A stretch of 64,000 bases of DNA. Origin: Cyclobacteriaceae bacterium. GTDB lineage: Bacteria; Bacteroidota; Bacteroidia; Cytophagales; Cyclobacteriaceae. The translations under genes were made by a program, and so were the position numbers. Positions 18,916 to 28,556 of this stretch are shown piece after piece (positions within the stretch are counted from its first letter, which is position 1; each line of letters opens with the position of its first letter). Location: positions 62,001-126,000 of the forward strand of contig JAEUUF010000006.1 in the NCBI GenBank assembly GCA_016787645.1. The letters are read 5' to 3'. The notes below the pieces were generated by a model, which searched no databases, was not told where the DNA came from, and was given only the letters and a program-made list of their open reading frames with translations.

Positions 18916-19617
18916 TTAAACATGCTTCAGCACCGCATCCACAAACGCTTCTCTCAGCTTCTTTGAGAACGGGCTTTCTTGCTCGAGCATGCGTTCCGGA
19001 TGCCATTGCACAAGCATTAGGAATGGATGATTATCCTGGTCCCGAACTTCTGCACCTTCAATGACGCCGTCGGGTGAGACAGAATTCATGGATAGCCCTT
19101 CGCCCAATTGGTCGATCGCCTGGTGGTGCGCGCTGTTTACCTCGCCCCGCACGGTGCCAGTGATCTCACCAAGCAGGGTATTCTCCTTAAGCCAGATGGC
19201 ATGTTGACGGTCAACACCTTCCTGTTGGCGTGTATGGTCTGTGCGACCAAAGGCAACGATGTCGGGAACCAGCGTTCCGCCCAGGAAGACATTGGTAATC
19301 TGCAGACCGCGGCAAATGCCCAGCAAAGGAAGGCGCTTCTTGTGGGCCACCGCCAACACCTTCATCTCAAACTCATCGCGGGCTTCATTGATGTCGTCGA
19401 GGCGATATTGCTCCAGGTATTTCGGTTGTCCATAAAGTTTCGGATGCACGTCCTCGCCACCGGTCATCACGATGCCTCGACAGGATGCGACAGCTGAAAG
19501 ATTGTTTTCCTCATATCCGAGCTTCACGATCTCCACACCGGGTGACCGGGAGAGCCACTTCACGTAGTTGTCATATTTTCGGCCGGCTGCAATGCCGATT
19601 TTGATGGTCTTGCTCAT
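18916..19617 (-). CDS. Gamma-glutamyl hydrolase of the PuuD (class I amidotransferase-like, C26) family
   Basis: The 233-residue protein carries the catalytic nucleophile in LLGICRGLQ (about Cys100), MTGGEDVHP near residue 52, and QWHPE with the catalytic His/Glu (about 207-209). This is the PuuD/gamma-glutamyl-GABA hydrolase group, which removes glutamate from gamma-glutamylated amines or amino acids. Its ATG overlaps the Fe alcohol dehydrogenase stop by 4 bp. With the ligase upstream it forms an add-and-remove pair for a gamma-glutamyl group. The exact substrate is inferred from context. Confidence 0.85.
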   Translation of the reverse strand: MSKTIKIGIAAGRKYDNYVKWLSRSPGVEIVKLGYEENNLSAVASCRGIVMTGGEDVHPKLYGQPKYLEQYRLDDINEARDEFEMKVLAVAHKKRLPLLGICRGLQITNVFLGGTLVPDIVAFGRTDHTRQQEGVDRQHAIWLKENTLLGEITGTVRGEVNSAHHQAIDQLGEGLSMNSVSPDGVIEGAEVRDQDNHPFLMLVQWHPERMLEQESPFSKKLREAFVDAVLKHV

Positions 19618-20762
19618 AATGCTTCCAGGTAGAGTCGCTTAAAATCCTCCCGGCTCACTGGCTTTGGATTATTTGGATGAGCAAAATCGGCAAAAGCCAG
19701 GTCCGCGAGTGTTTCCACGTGCTCATTACGCACACCGATGTCACGCAACTTGTGCGGTATGCCGATGCGGCTGTTGAGATCAAAGAGATACCGGACAACG
19801 CCTTCCCCCGTTTCGTCGGCGAGGTTAAGGGTACGTGCGATCCTTCTGAACTTGTCCTCACAGCCCTTGATATTGAACTGCATGCCGTAAGGAATATTCA
19901 CGGCATTGGCGAGACCGTGGTGGGTGTCCAGCAGTGCAGACAACGGGTGAGCCAGCGAGTGGACGACACCCAGCCCTTTCTGAAAGGCCACGGCACCCAT
20001 CATCGAGGCGATCAACATCATGCTTCGCGATTCAAGGTCAGGCTTCTTTACCGCACGCTCCAGTGACTGGCTGATCAGCGAGATGCCTTCGAGCGCGATG
20101 CCCTCCGCCAAAGGATGAGGCATCTTGGCCAGGAACGCTTCCATGTTGTGGGTGAGCGCGTCCATGCCGGTGGCCGCCGTGATCGGTGCAGGTAATTCCA
20201 TGGTCAGGACCGGGTCAGCGAAGACCACTTTCGCCAACAACTTGGGTGAAAAAAGAATCTTCTTCTGGTGTGTGTCGTTGTCGGCAATGATGGCGCTTCG
20301 ACCCACTTCACTGCCTGTTCCTGCCGTCGTGGGAAGGGTAACAAAGTAGGGTACATCATTGGTGACGTACACATCACCGCCCACCAGGTCATCGTACTTG
20401 AACAGGTCCTCCCGGTGATTCACCCGAAGCACAATTGCTCGCGCAACATCTAGCGCTGCGCCACCGCCAATGCCCACGATGCCATCGCAGGCCGCCGCAT
20501 CATACACCTCCACACCTTTGTACACATCCGACTTCACTGGATTCCTATGAATATCGCAAAACAGTGCGGGTGCAAGTCCCTTGGCGGTTATTTCATTGAC
20601 AATCGTCTTGAAAAAACCAAGTTGTGATACCACAGGGTCAGTAACGACCAGCGGCCGCCGAATCCCCTGCCGCTTCAGGTGTTCCCCCAGCTCCTTGCTC
20701 ACCCCCGCCCCAAACCGAATCGTCGTGGGAAAATTGTATTGATAAATACCATCGAAAATCAT
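19614..20762 (-). CDS. Iron-containing alcohol dehydrogenase
   Basis: The 382-residue group III alcohol dehydrogenase has the NAD-binding GIGGGAALDVARA segment and the TLPTTAGTGSEV signature. Metal ligands are in GMDALTHNMEAFL (Asp, His), in HSLAHPLSALLDTHHGLANA (two His) and nearby. It oxidises a primary alcohol to an aldehyde, or the reverse. It lies between the glutamine-synthetase-like ligase (90-bp gap with repeats) and the PuuD-like hydrolase (4-bp overlap). I infer that it oxidises the hydroxyl group of a gamma-glutamylated amino alcohol such as gamma-glutamylethanolamide. Confidence 0.9.
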   Translation of the reverse strand: MIFDGIYQYNFPTTIRFGAGVSKELGEHLKRQGIRRPLVVTDPVVSQLGFFKTIVNEITAKGLAPALFCDIHRNPVKSDVYKGVEVYDAAACDGIVGIGGGAALDVARAIVLRVNHREDLFKYDDLVGGDVYVTNDVPYFVTLPTTAGTGSEVGRSAIIADNDTHQKKILFSPKLLAKVVFADPVLTMELPAPITAATGMDALTHNMEAFLAKMPHPLAEGIALEGISLISQSLERAVKKPDLESRSMMLIASMMGAVAFQKGLGVVHSLAHPLSALLDTHHGLANAVNIPYGMQFNIKGCEDKFRRIARTLNLADETGEGVVRYLFDLNSRIGIPHKLRDIGVRNEHVETLADLAFADFAHPNNPKPVSREDFKRLYLEAL

Positions 20763-20813
20763 GCTTGCTCAACTAGCTCCCCAAAAACCAAAATACCAAA
20801 CCCATTTACACAT

Positions 20814-20857
20814 CAACACTTCAACACCTCAACACTTCAACACCTCAACACCTCAAA
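20814..20857. repeat. Tandem CAACACYT octamer repeats
   Basis: Five imperfect copies of CAACACTT/CAACACCT stand in the 90-bp gap between the ligase and the alcohol dehydrogenase and just enter the 3' end of the ligase gene. Confidence 0.65.
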
Positions 20858-22211
20858 TGATCTCAAAATACCTCTCATACTCCCAATCTGTCACCGACTT
20901 CAAGTGCTGCCTCCACTCCCATTCCCGAGTCCTCACAAAATGGTCAACAAAGTCGGCGCCGAAGATTTCCTTCGCCGGCAATGACTCCTTCATCCGGGAC
21001 AGGGATTCTTCCAGTGTTCGGGGAAGCGTACCGTTGGAAAAGTCTGTGTAGCCGTTGCCCTTGGTGGGGAGCTGCTTCAATTTCATCTTCTTGCGAATGC
21101 CATAAAGCCCTGAGCCAAGGGCAGCAGCCATGGCCAGGTAAGGATTGGCATCAGCACCAATTACCCGCGTCTCCAGCCGGCAGGCAGCCGCGCTGCTGGT
21201 GATCGTACGAATGGCTACCGTACGGTTGTCGGAACCCCATGTAAGTGTAGTTGGTGCCCACGCTCCTTCCACGAGGCGCTTGTAACTGTTGATGGTGGGC
21301 GCGTACATGGGCAGGATATGCGGGAGGCAGTATAATTGTCCGGCAAGGTATTGCTTCATGATCTCGCTCATGTGGAGCTTGTCACTGCTGCTGTAGAACT
21401 GGTTCTTGGTTCCTTTGCGGTCCATTAAGCACTGGTGCACATGTCCGCCGCAACCGGGAAGATGTTCGCTGATCTTCGCCATGAAAGTGGCCATTACGCC
21501 ATGGCGGTATGCAATTTCTTTTACACCGGTCTTAAATAGGATCGCACGGTCACCCGCTTCGATGCCCGGGGCTTTGTGGATTGCCGCCTCAAGCACGCCT
21601 GGACCGGTTTCTGTGTGGAGTCCCTCGAGGGGTATTCCGAATTTGCCCAGCTCTTCGAAGAGATCTTTGAAATAGGGCTGGTTGAGTGTGGAGCGCAGGA
21701 CGGAGTAGCCGAACATCCCTGGGGAAAGCGGAGTAAGATTCTTGTAATTTTTTTCACGGGCCGAGGCAGGCGTCTCTGTGAAATTGAACCATTCAAATTC
21801 CTGGGCAAACATGGGTTCGAAGCCCGCCTTGTGAGCATCGTGAATCACTTTCTTGAATAACTGCCGCGGACATACGGAAGAAGGTTTGCCATCCTTGTCC
21901 AGGAACTCCCCCAGGAAGAAAGGCAGGTCGTTTTCCCACGGAATCTTCCTAAAGCTGGCCAGGTCGATGCGAGTCGTAGCGTCGGGATACCCGCTGTGCC
22001 ATCCGGTATAGCGAATATTGTCATACACGACATCATTCGCATCCCAGCCAAAAACTACATCACAAAATGTCGTAGTGCCATCAGCGACCGCAAGAAATTT
22101 ACCTGCAGAGATATACTTGCCGCGCAGAATGCCGTCGATGTCGGCATAGGCGATCTTCACTTTGCCCGACGGGTGACTCCTGACGTAATCAAGGATTGCT
22201 TTGGTCGTCAT
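20853..22211 (-). CDS. Glutamine synthetase-like gamma-glutamyl amine/amino alcohol ligase
   Basis: The 452-residue protein has the beta-grasp and catalytic domains of GlnA but belongs to the PuuA/IpuC/GlnA4-like branch. Catalytic elements include AQEFEWFNF (metal Glu), HTETGPGVLEAAI, GCGGHVHQCL (His), the NSYKRL and NRTVAIR segments and ADANPYLAMAA. True GlnA regulatory features such as the adenylylation loop are not seen. Such enzymes use ATP to join glutamate to an amine; characterised members act on putrescine (PuuA), isopropylamine (IpuC) and ethanolamine (GlnA4 of Streptomyces coelicolor). The ATG overlaps the permease stop by 4 bp, which points to the amine carried by that permease. 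Confidence 0.88.
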   Translation of the reverse strand: MTTKAILDYVRSHPSGKVKIAYADIDGILRGKYISAGKFLAVADGTTTFCDVVFGWDANDVVYDNIRYTGWHSGYPDATTRIDLASFRKIPWENDLPFFLGEFLDKDGKPSSVCPRQLFKKVIHDAHKAGFEPMFAQEFEWFNFTETPASAREKNYKNLTPLSPGMFGYSVLRSTLNQPYFKDLFEELGKFGIPLEGLHTETGPGVLEAAIHKAPGIEAGDRAILFKTGVKEIAYRHGVMATFMAKISEHLPGCGGHVHQCLMDRKGTKNQFYSSSDKLHMSEIMKQYLAGQLYCLPHILPMYAPTINSYKRLVEGAWAPTTLTWGSDNRTVAIRTITSSAAACRLETRVIGADANPYLAMAAALGSGLYGIRKKMKLKQLPTKGNGYTDFSNGTLPRTLEESLSRMKESLPAKEIFGADFVDHFVRTREWEWRQHLKSVTDWEYERYFEII

Positions 22212-23524
22212 GCGGCTGTGGTTGGTTTACGCGCGATAAATATACCAAAGCACACGCCGATAATCAGCACAAATACAACCGCAACTCGCTGGTTGTAGAG
22301 GGTAATTGAAACCAGGGCAATGGAAGCTATCACCAGGGCCACCCAGGGAAACAGCGGGTAGAAAGGTGTATGAAATGGTCGCGAAAGTCCAGGTTCCTTC
22401 CGCCGCAAGGCTATGACCGAGACCATCGAAATGATATAAAGGGCCAATGCGCCGAAGACAGAAAGCGTAATGATCTCGCCGGTGCGGCCAGTGAAGAGAG
22501 CCACGGCGCCGATCACAGAATTCGCAATCAACGCAATGGCCGGCGTCTGGAACCGCTGATGTATCAATCCCAAGGGTGATCGCGCAAAGTTAACGCGGGC
22601 AAATTCATAGGTCGAACGTCCTGCCGCCAGCATCAGGCCATGAAAGGATGCAACCAAACCAAAAAGGCCGAAAATGATCAGCAACGTGTACTGCCAACCA
22701 GATGATCCCTGAACAGCATCGAGCGCCATGGGCAACGGCGCGTCGGAAGTACTGCCATCGGCGTTCAACACAACAGCAGGCCAACCTCCTGCTCCCACTG
22801 CGCCCACAAAGGTCATCACGCATAAGGCAATCAGCGTGAACAAGGCAGCAAGAAATCCACGAGACATGGTTTGCCGTGGATTCAGCGTCTCCTCGGCCAG
22901 GTTGCCGATGCCCTCAATGCCAAGGAAGAACCAAATGGCAAATGGAATGGCTGCGAAGATCCCTTCCACACCATGGGGAAATGCGTTGCGTCCAAGGTTG
23001 GCCATCGAGGCTTGAGGCAATAAAGTGACCGCAAAGAGGATAAGGCCAACGACGGCAATTCCAGTGACGGTGAGTTCCGTCAGTGCGGCGAGGCGAATGC
23101 CATAGATGTTGATAGCCGTAAACACCACGTAGGCACCGATCGAGAATTGGATGGTTTCAATGGATGGAAAAAACAGGTTGAGATAAGAACCAATGGCAAG
23201 CGCGATGGCCGGCGGCGCAAAAATGAACTCGATGTTTTGTGCCATGCCCGCCAGGAAGCCGAGGTTTTTTCCCAGGGCGCGGTTGGCATAATCAAATGCA
23301 CCACCGGCTTTAGGAATGGCGCAGGCCAACTCGGCGTAGCTGTACGTAAACGTGACGTACATGACAATGACAAAAACAATGGCGATGGCCAACCCGAACG
23401 TCCCGCCAGCCTGCAGCCCAAGGTTCCAACCGAAGTAGTTGCCGGAAATGACATAACCCACACCAAGGCCCCACACCATGGCTGGGGTGAGAATGCGTTT
23501 TAGTTCGGGGTTATCGTGACTCAA
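22208..23524 (-). CDS. eat: Amino acid/polyamine/organocation family permease, ethanolamine permease type
   Basis: The 438-residue inner-membrane transporter has about 12 hydrophobic segments. It matches the Eat group closely: WGLGVGYVISGNYFGWNLG, SYAELACAIPKAGGAFDYA, LAGMAQNIEFIFAPPAIA and PFAIWFFLGIEGIGNLAEE. The group is known for proton-linked ethanolamine uptake, although related carriers move other amines. The start is TTG (an in-frame TAG lies eight codons upstream and no ATG precedes the conserved region). Twenty-one bases separate it from the reductase gene and it overlaps the ligase by 4 bp. Confidence 0.85.
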   Translation of the reverse strand: MSHDNPELKRILTPAMVWGLGVGYVISGNYFGWNLGLQAGGTFGLAIAIVFVIVMYVTFTYSYAELACAIPKAGGAFDYANRALGKNLGFLAGMAQNIEFIFAPPAIALAIGSYLNLFFPSIETIQFSIGAYVVFTAINIYGIRLAALTELTVTGIAVVGLILFAVTLLPQASMANLGRNAFPHGVEGIFAAIPFAIWFFLGIEGIGNLAEETLNPRQTMSRGFLAALFTLIALCVMTFVGAVGAGGWPAVVLNADGSTSDAPLPMALDAVQGSSGWQYTLLIIFGLFGLVASFHGLMLAAGRSTYEFARVNFARSPLGLIHQRFQTPAIALIANSVIGAVALFTGRTGEIITLSVFGALALYIISMVSVIALRRKEPGLSRPFHTPFYPLFPWVALVIASIALVSITLYNQRVAVVFVLIIGVCFGIFIARKPTTAA

Positions 23525-23545
23525 CGCGACAGGGTTTATCCAAAG

Positions 23546-24607
23546 CTACTCATATTCGATGGTCACGTCACCGCCCACCGGGAATGACTGGCATATGAGT
23601 ACACGACCTTGTTCCACTTCACGGTCCGTGAGTACTTCGTTGTACCGCATCCACACCCCACCTTGCACGCACGAAGCGATGCAACTGCCGCAACGGCCCG
23701 CTTCGCAGCTGTACGGGAGTTCTATCCCCCTGGCCTTTGCGGCGGCCAGGATGGTTTGCGGATATTGAACGGCCAGGTGATGAACGCTGCCCCGGATAGA
23801 AATAGTAACCTGGTGTGCATCGGTATCCGGAGGTTTGATATTGCCCGCCGGTGTCTCAGGTGTGAATACTTCACGTTTGATGTTGGCCGCTGGAATTCCA
23901 AACACCTGCAAGACGATCGCCGCCATACGCATATAGTCAAATGGTCCGCAGAGATAGGCCAGTGTCTTCAAGGGACTTCCACGAAGAGATTCTCCCAACA
24001 ATATTTCCAGCGTGGTTTTGCTGAGCCTGGCCTTAAGGAGATCTTGTTCGTTACTATAGTACCACTTGATCTTCAGGTTGGGATGGGACTCCGCAAGCCG
24101 CTCCAGTGGTTGCCGAAACAAGGCGGTTGCCGGCGATGAATTGCTGTAGGCGAGTACGATGGGAAGGTGAATGCCGCGGTTCAACAGATCCTTGATCATC
24201 GCAAAGATTGGCGTTATCCCGCTTCCTGCAGCCAAGAAGAAAAGCTGGTCGTATGTCTCCACCTCATCAGGCAGCACAAAGAAACCGGACGGGCCTCCTG
24301 CCACAGTAAGGCGATCTCCCGGCAACGCCGACTCCAGCATGGGGCGGGAGAATATCCCATTCGGAATTCGTTTGACTGTTATGGCCGGGATCTCTCCGGG
24401 CGCGGACGAAAAGGAATAACTCCGCCGCACCAAACCAGTGAGGGTGGGTATAACGAACGTGATGAACTGCCCAGCCTTCCAGTTCCAGGTGCCCTCTACG
24501 GGTTCGATCACAAAGGTGCTTGCTTCAGGTGTCTCGATCGTGACCTGTTTGATCACCGCTTCATGGAAGAGCTCGCTTTGGGCAGTGATCGGCGGGAAAG
24601 GCAGCAT
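23546..24607 (-). CDS. FAD-dependent reductase with C-terminal 2Fe-2S ferredoxin domain
   Basis: The 353-residue protein has an N-terminal FAD domain (RRSYSFSS flavin motif), an NAD(P) domain (LAAGSGITPIFAMI, LCGPFDYM) and a plant-type ferredoxin domain with Cys ligands in CEAGRCGSC and a later C (LICQSF). This PaaE/HmpR layout passes electrons from NAD(P)H to an oxygenase or other acceptor. No oxygenase is in the window. It is the first gene of the amino-alcohol operon; its ATG is at 24607, five codons inside a longer TTG frame. Its acceptor is unknown. Confidence 0.85.
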   Translation of the reverse strand: MLPFPPITAQSELFHEAVIKQVTIETPEASTFVIEPVEGTWNWKAGQFITFVIPTLTGLVRRSYSFSSAPGEIPAITVKRIPNGIFSRPMLESALPGDRLTVAGGPSGFFVLPDEVETYDQLFFLAAGSGITPIFAMIKDLLNRGIHLPIVLAYSNSSPATALFRQPLERLAESHPNLKIKWYYSNEQDLLKARLSKTTLEILLGESLRGSPLKTLAYLCGPFDYMRMAAIVLQVFGIPAANIKREVFTPETPAGNIKPPDTDAHQVTISIRGSVHHLAVQYPQTILAAAKARGIELPYSCEAGRCGSCIASCVQGGVWMRYNEVLTDREVEQGRVLICQSFPVGGDVTIEYE

Positions 24608-24618
24608 TGGGTAAAAAT

Positions 24619-24647
24619 ACAAATAGCCGGGTGTACCGGCTATTTGT
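24619..24647 (-). terminator. Perfect hairpin ending the upstream TPR transcript
   Basis: CAAATAGCCGG (24620-24630) and CCGGCTATTTG (24636-24646) form an 11-bp perfect stem with a 5-base loop; on the minus strand GTATTTTTA follows. It lies between the TPR gene stop and the reductase start, so it could also act as an attenuator for the operon below. Confidence 0.65.
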
Positions 24648-24665
24648 GATTGGAGTATTGACGGA

Positions 24666-25877
24666 TTAGTTAACGTCTTCGCCGAGTGCTTTGAGTCTTT
24701 TCTTCACGCGGGCAATCTTCGGCTGGTCATCCAGGTCGCCGTAAACGTTGAGCAGGGAGTACAACACAGTTACATCATCCGGGGACAGCTTTTCGCAGGC
24801 CTCGATATACGGGATGTACACTTTCAGAGCCTCCACATACTTAGCATCGATGGCCTTCATCTTTTCAAGGTCGGCCTTGCTGTTGCCCAACTTGCCCATT
24901 TCATCCTTGAATTTCTTCGCATCCTGCCAGTAGAGGTTGGCCAGTTCGGTAGCCGCATCGAAATATTTAGGGTCAATCTCGAGGCACTTCTTGAAGGCGG
25001 TCTTGGCCTTATCCGATTCGCCCAACTCGCGGTTCAACTGTCCATAAAGGAAATAGTTGTCGCGGTTGCTCGGATCGGCTGCCAATTCTTTTTCTACCAT
25101 TGCTTTCGCTACATCATATTTCTTCTCGGTCAGGTAGATGTTGAGTTCAAGGAGGCGCAGATCACGGTAGGCAGGATACTTGGCCTGTCCTTCCTTGATC
25201 CATTTAAGGGCTGTTGCGTTGTCTTTCTTCTGCTCGATGTAAACATTGGAAATGGCCGCATATACTTCCGGAAGTTTTCCACCCTTCTTGAAGTACTCTT
25301 CCAGGAGACTAATGCCTTTGTCAACCTCGCCGGCAGCAGGAGCGAATACTCCCCCCGTATAGAACAGGAATGAAGTATCATTCGGAAGGTAATAGAGCGT
25401 CTTCTCGGCATAGTCGAGCACCTTCTTGGGGTCGCCTTTCTCATTGAAGGCGGTGATGGCCTTGTTGTAATAGACATATCCCAACGTACTCTTGGCATTT
25501 TCATTCAACAAGGGTAGGCCGTTTGGATCAGTCAAGAAATACACTGAAGTCGGGTCCAGCGCTTTGGATTTTTCAAATGCATCTTTCGCCACGGCAAACG
25601 GATCAGCCTCAAGGCTCTTGAATTGTTCTTTCTTGGTAGAGTCGATGGCGCTGTAAATCAGGCCACGGAGAAACCAGGCTTTTGCCGCATTCTTCGACGG
25701 TTGGCCTTTCTTGTCAACCATGAACTCCTGACTGCCTGTAGTGGCGTCAATAATAGTCTTGGCTTCATCAATCTTTCCCTCGCGAAGGGCTTTTTCTGCC
25801 TTAGGTATGCTTGGTTTTACCTGGGCGAATACCAGGATGGGTAACACGGCAAGCAAAATGACTAGGTTCTTTTTCAT
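24666..25877 (-). CDS. Secreted TPR protein
   Basis: The 403-residue protein has a signal peptide (about residues 1-18) and then repeated helix pairs typical of tetratricopeptide repeats, for example KALREGKIDEAKTI, YFLYGQLNRELGESDKAKTAFKKCLEIDPKYF and AALKWIKEGQAKYP-like units. It is a periplasmic scaffold of unknown partner. It lies 33 bp downstream of gyrA in the same direction and has its own terminator. Confidence 0.75.
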   Translation of the reverse strand: MKKNLVILLAVLPILVFAQVKPSIPKAEKALREGKIDEAKTIIDATTGSQEFMVDKKGQPSKNAAKAWFLRGLIYSAIDSTKKEQFKSLEADPFAVAKDAFEKSKALDPTSVYFLTDPNGLPLLNENAKSTLGYVYYNKAITAFNEKGDPKKVLDYAEKTLYYLPNDTSFLFYTGGVFAPAAGEVDKGISLLEEYFKKGGKLPEVYAAISNVYIEQKKDNATALKWIKEGQAKYPAYRDLRLLELNIYLTEKKYDVAKAMVEKELAADPSNRDNYFLYGQLNRELGESDKAKTAFKKCLEIDPKYFDAATELANLYWQDAKKFKDEMGKLGNSKADLEKMKAIDAKYVEALKVYIPYIEACEKLSPDDVTVLYSLLNVYGDLDDQPKIARVKKRLKALGEDVN

Positions 25878-25910
25878 CTTCTTTTCTGGTTATAAATTAT
25901 TGGTTTAGGT

Positions 25911-28400
25911 TCATTCGTTCGGCTTCGCTTCGATTTCATCAATCTTCTGGATTTTCTCCACGGAAGAAATAGCGTCGTCCTCATTGAGGCGAATAACACG
26001 TACTCCCTGGGTAGCGCGACCCATCACGCGGAGTTCATCCACGCGGATTCGGATGCTGATGCCGGAACGGTTGATTATCATAAGCTCATCACTGTCTCTC
26101 ACCTCCTTGATCGCAACAAGCTTGCCAGTTTTTTCAGTGATATTGATCGTTTTTACGCCTTTCCCGCCTCGTTTTGTAATCCGGTAATCTTCAATCAGGG
26201 AGCGTTTTCCGTATCCCTTCTCAGAAACTACGAGCAAGTTGGCCTCCGGATGGGTGATGCACACCATCCCGACGACCTTATCCTGGGCTCCCTCCAGGGT
26301 AATGCCACGAACGCCAGCCGCTGTACGGCCCATAGGACGGACATCTGATTCGTTGAAATGAACCACCTTGCCGCTTCGTTTGGCAATGACAATATGGTTC
26401 TTGCCATTTGTCTGTGCTGCCGTGAGCAGCCTATCCCCTTCGTGCACCGTAATGGCGGTAATGCCATTGGCGCGTGGCCGTGAATAGGCTTCCAGTGAAG
26501 TCTTTTTGATCGTCCCCTTTTCGGTACACAAAATCACAAAGTTGTCCTTCACATAGGCCTCATCGTCAATGCTCTTCACGTTCAGCACTGCGCGAACACT
26601 ATCCGTCGATTCAATATTCAGAAGGTTCTGTATTGCCCGGCCCTTGGAAGCCTTGGTTCCTTCAGGTATCTCATAAACCTTTTTCCAGAATACTTTACCT
26701 AACGCGGTGAAGATCAATAGGTAATGGTGCGCATGCGCAATAAAGAGATGCTCAGTAAAGTCGTCCTCCTTGGTGGTAACCCCTTTCGAGCCAATCCCAC
26801 CCCTGCCCTGGGTGCGATATTCCGACAGGCTGGTTCGTTTGATGTATCCCTGGTTGGAAATGGTGATGACCATCTCCTCGTTGGGAATCATGTCTTCCAC
26901 TGTAATATCCTCGTCGCTGGCAACTACCTCCGTGCGCCGCTTGTCGCCATAGCGCTCTTTCATCTCCTGGAGTTCAGCCTTGATAATCCCCATGCGCACC
27001 GACTCATTGGCCAGGATTTCTTTCAGCTTGCCGATGAGTTCCATCACCTCCTTGTATTCGTTCTGGATCTTCTCCCGCTCGAGGCCGGTGAGGCGCTGCA
27101 GGCGCATTTCGAGGATAGCCTTGGCCTGGATCTCTGACAACTGGAACGTGTTCATCAATCCGATCTTGGCAATATCCGGATCCTTTGAGTTGCGGATCAA
27201 CGCAATCACTTCGTCGAGGTGATCCAGGGCAATCAGGTAACCTTCCAGGATGTGTGCCCTTTTCTCAGCTTCCGCCAGTTCATATTTCGTGCGGCGCACA
27301 ACCACCTCGTGACGGTGCTCCACGAAATGAACGATCTGATCCTTCAGGTTGAGGGTCTGTGGACGGCCTTTGACAAGCGCCACGTTATTGACACCAAATG
27401 AGGACTGTAGCTGCGTGTACTTGAATAGATTATTTAATACAATGTTGGGAATAGCATCCCTTTTCAAGTCGTAAACTACCCGATAGCCGTCACGGTCGCT
27501 TTCATCCCGGATGTCTGAAATGCCTTCAATTTTCTTTTCATTGATGAGCGCGGCAGTCTTCTCGATCATCTGGGCCTTGTTCACCAAATAGGGTATCTCG
27601 GTCACAATGATCTGGTCCTTTCCATGTGGGCTCGTGACGATCTCCGCCTTGGCCCGCACGACTACCCTACCTCGACCCGTCAGGTATGATTCCTGAACCC
27701 CGGATAGCCCGTAGATAATACCCCCAGTGGGGAAGTCCGGGGCGGTGATGTACTTCATCAACTCCTGAATGGTAATCTCACGGTTGTCGATATAGGCATT
27801 GATGCCATCCACCACCTCGCTCAGGTTATGGGGCGCCATGTTGGTGGCCATCCCCACAGCAATACCCGCCGATCCATTGATCAACAGGTTGGGAATCTTG
27901 GAGGGGAGCACCGTTGGCTCGGTCAGCGAATCATCGAAGTTGGGCTGGAAGTCAACGGTGTCTTTGTTGATGTCTGCCAGCAGTTCCTCGGCAATCCGGC
28001 GGAGGCGCGCTTCGGTATACCGCATAGCCGCCGGGAAATCACCATCGATTGAGCCGAAATTGCCCTGCCCATCGACCAACGTATAGCGCAGGGACCAATC
28101 CTGGGCCATGCGAACCATGGTATCGTACACCGAAGAGTCGCCGTGTGGATGGTATTTACCGAGTACTTCACCGACGATCCTCGCCGATTTCTTGTAAGGC
28201 TTGTTGTAATTCACTCCCAGTTCCTGCATGCCATAAAGCACGCGGCGGTGCACTGGTTTCAGCCCATCGCGAACGTCCGGAAGGGCACGAGAGACGATCA
28301 CCGACATCGAATAATCGATGTAGGCGCCTCTCATCTCATCCTCAATACTGATCGGAATTATATTCTGCCTGGGAGGCAGGCCACTGATTTCTTCTGCCAC
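25911..28400 (-). CDS. gyrA: DNA gyrase subunit A
   Basis: The 829-residue type IIA topoisomerase subunit cleaves and rejoins DNA to introduce negative supercoils with GyrB. The catalytic tyrosine is Tyr128 in [10 protein letters not shown]. The quinolone-resistance region reads [17 protein letters not shown], with Ser89 and Asp93 at the Escherichia coli Ser83 and Asp87 positions, the sensitive state. The C-terminal domain has six blade-like repeats, and its GyrA box reads QGRGGIG. The start is GTG. A Bacteroidota -7 element lies about 40 bp upstream. Confidence 0.97.
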   Translation of the reverse strand: MAEEISGLPPRQNIIPISIEDEMRGAYIDYSMSVIVSRALPDVRDGLKPVHRRVLYGMQELGVNYNKPYKKSARIVGEVLGKYHPHGDSSVYDTMVRMAQDWSLRYTLVDGQGNFGSIDGDFPAAMRYTEARLRRIAEELLADINKDTVDFQPNFDDSLTEPTVLPSKIPNLLINGSAGIAVGMATNMAPHNLSEVVDGINAYIDNREITIQELMKYITAPDFPTGGIIYGLSGVQESYLTGRGRVVVRAKAEIVTSPHGKDQIIVTEIPYLVNKAQMIEKTAALINEKKIEGISDIRDESDRDGYRVVYDLKRDAIPNIVLNNLFKYTQLQSSFGVNNVALVKGRPQTLNLKDQIVHFVEHRHEVVVRRTKYELAEAEKRAHILEGYLIALDHLDEVIALIRNSKDPDIAKIGLMNTFQLSEIQAKAILEMRLQRLTGLEREKIQNEYKEVMELIGKLKEILANESVRMGIIKAELQEMKERYGDKRRTEVVASDEDITVEDMIPNEEMVITISNQGYIKRTSLSEYRTQGRGGIGSKGVTTKEDDFTEHLFIAHAHHYLLIFTALGKVFWKKVYEIPEGTKASKGRAIQNLLNIESTDSVRAVLNVKSIDDEAYVKDNFVILCTEKGTIKKTSLEAYSRPRANGITAITVHEGDRLLTAAQTNGKNHIVIAKRSGKVVHFNESDVRPMGRTAAGVRGITLEGAQDKVVGMVCITHPEANLLVVSEKGYGKRSLIEDYRITKRGGKGVKTINITEKTGKLVAIKEVRDSDELMIINRSGISIRIRVDELRVMGRATQGVRVIRLNEDDAISSVEKIQKIDEIEAKPNE

Positions 28401-28437
28401 GATTTAGGGTCGGTTTCTAACCATTAAAATGAACGGG

Positions 28438-28445
28438 CAAAGATA
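28438..28445 (-). promoter_or_regulatory. gyrA -7 promoter element
   Basis: On the minus strand this is TATCTTTG, an exact TAnnTTTG. It would start transcription about 30 bases before the gyrA GTG. I see no clear -33 TTTG at the expected distance. Confidence 0.5.
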
Positions 28446-28556
28446 GGTAAAAACCCAAGAATGGCCTCAGCCCGGGAAGGATAAAATCAGGGGTTTTGGT
28501 GCTTTTTTGAAGGTTTTTGAGGTGGCCAACCAGTAGTCGGTTGGAAGGGCAGAATG

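Noticed and set aside
18916-22211. Putrescine (Puu) pathway as the main reading of the operon
   Set aside because: Not excluded, but there is no PuuB-type oxidase or putrescine-type PuuP; the permease is of Eat type and an alcohol dehydrogenase is present, which fits an amino alcohol better.
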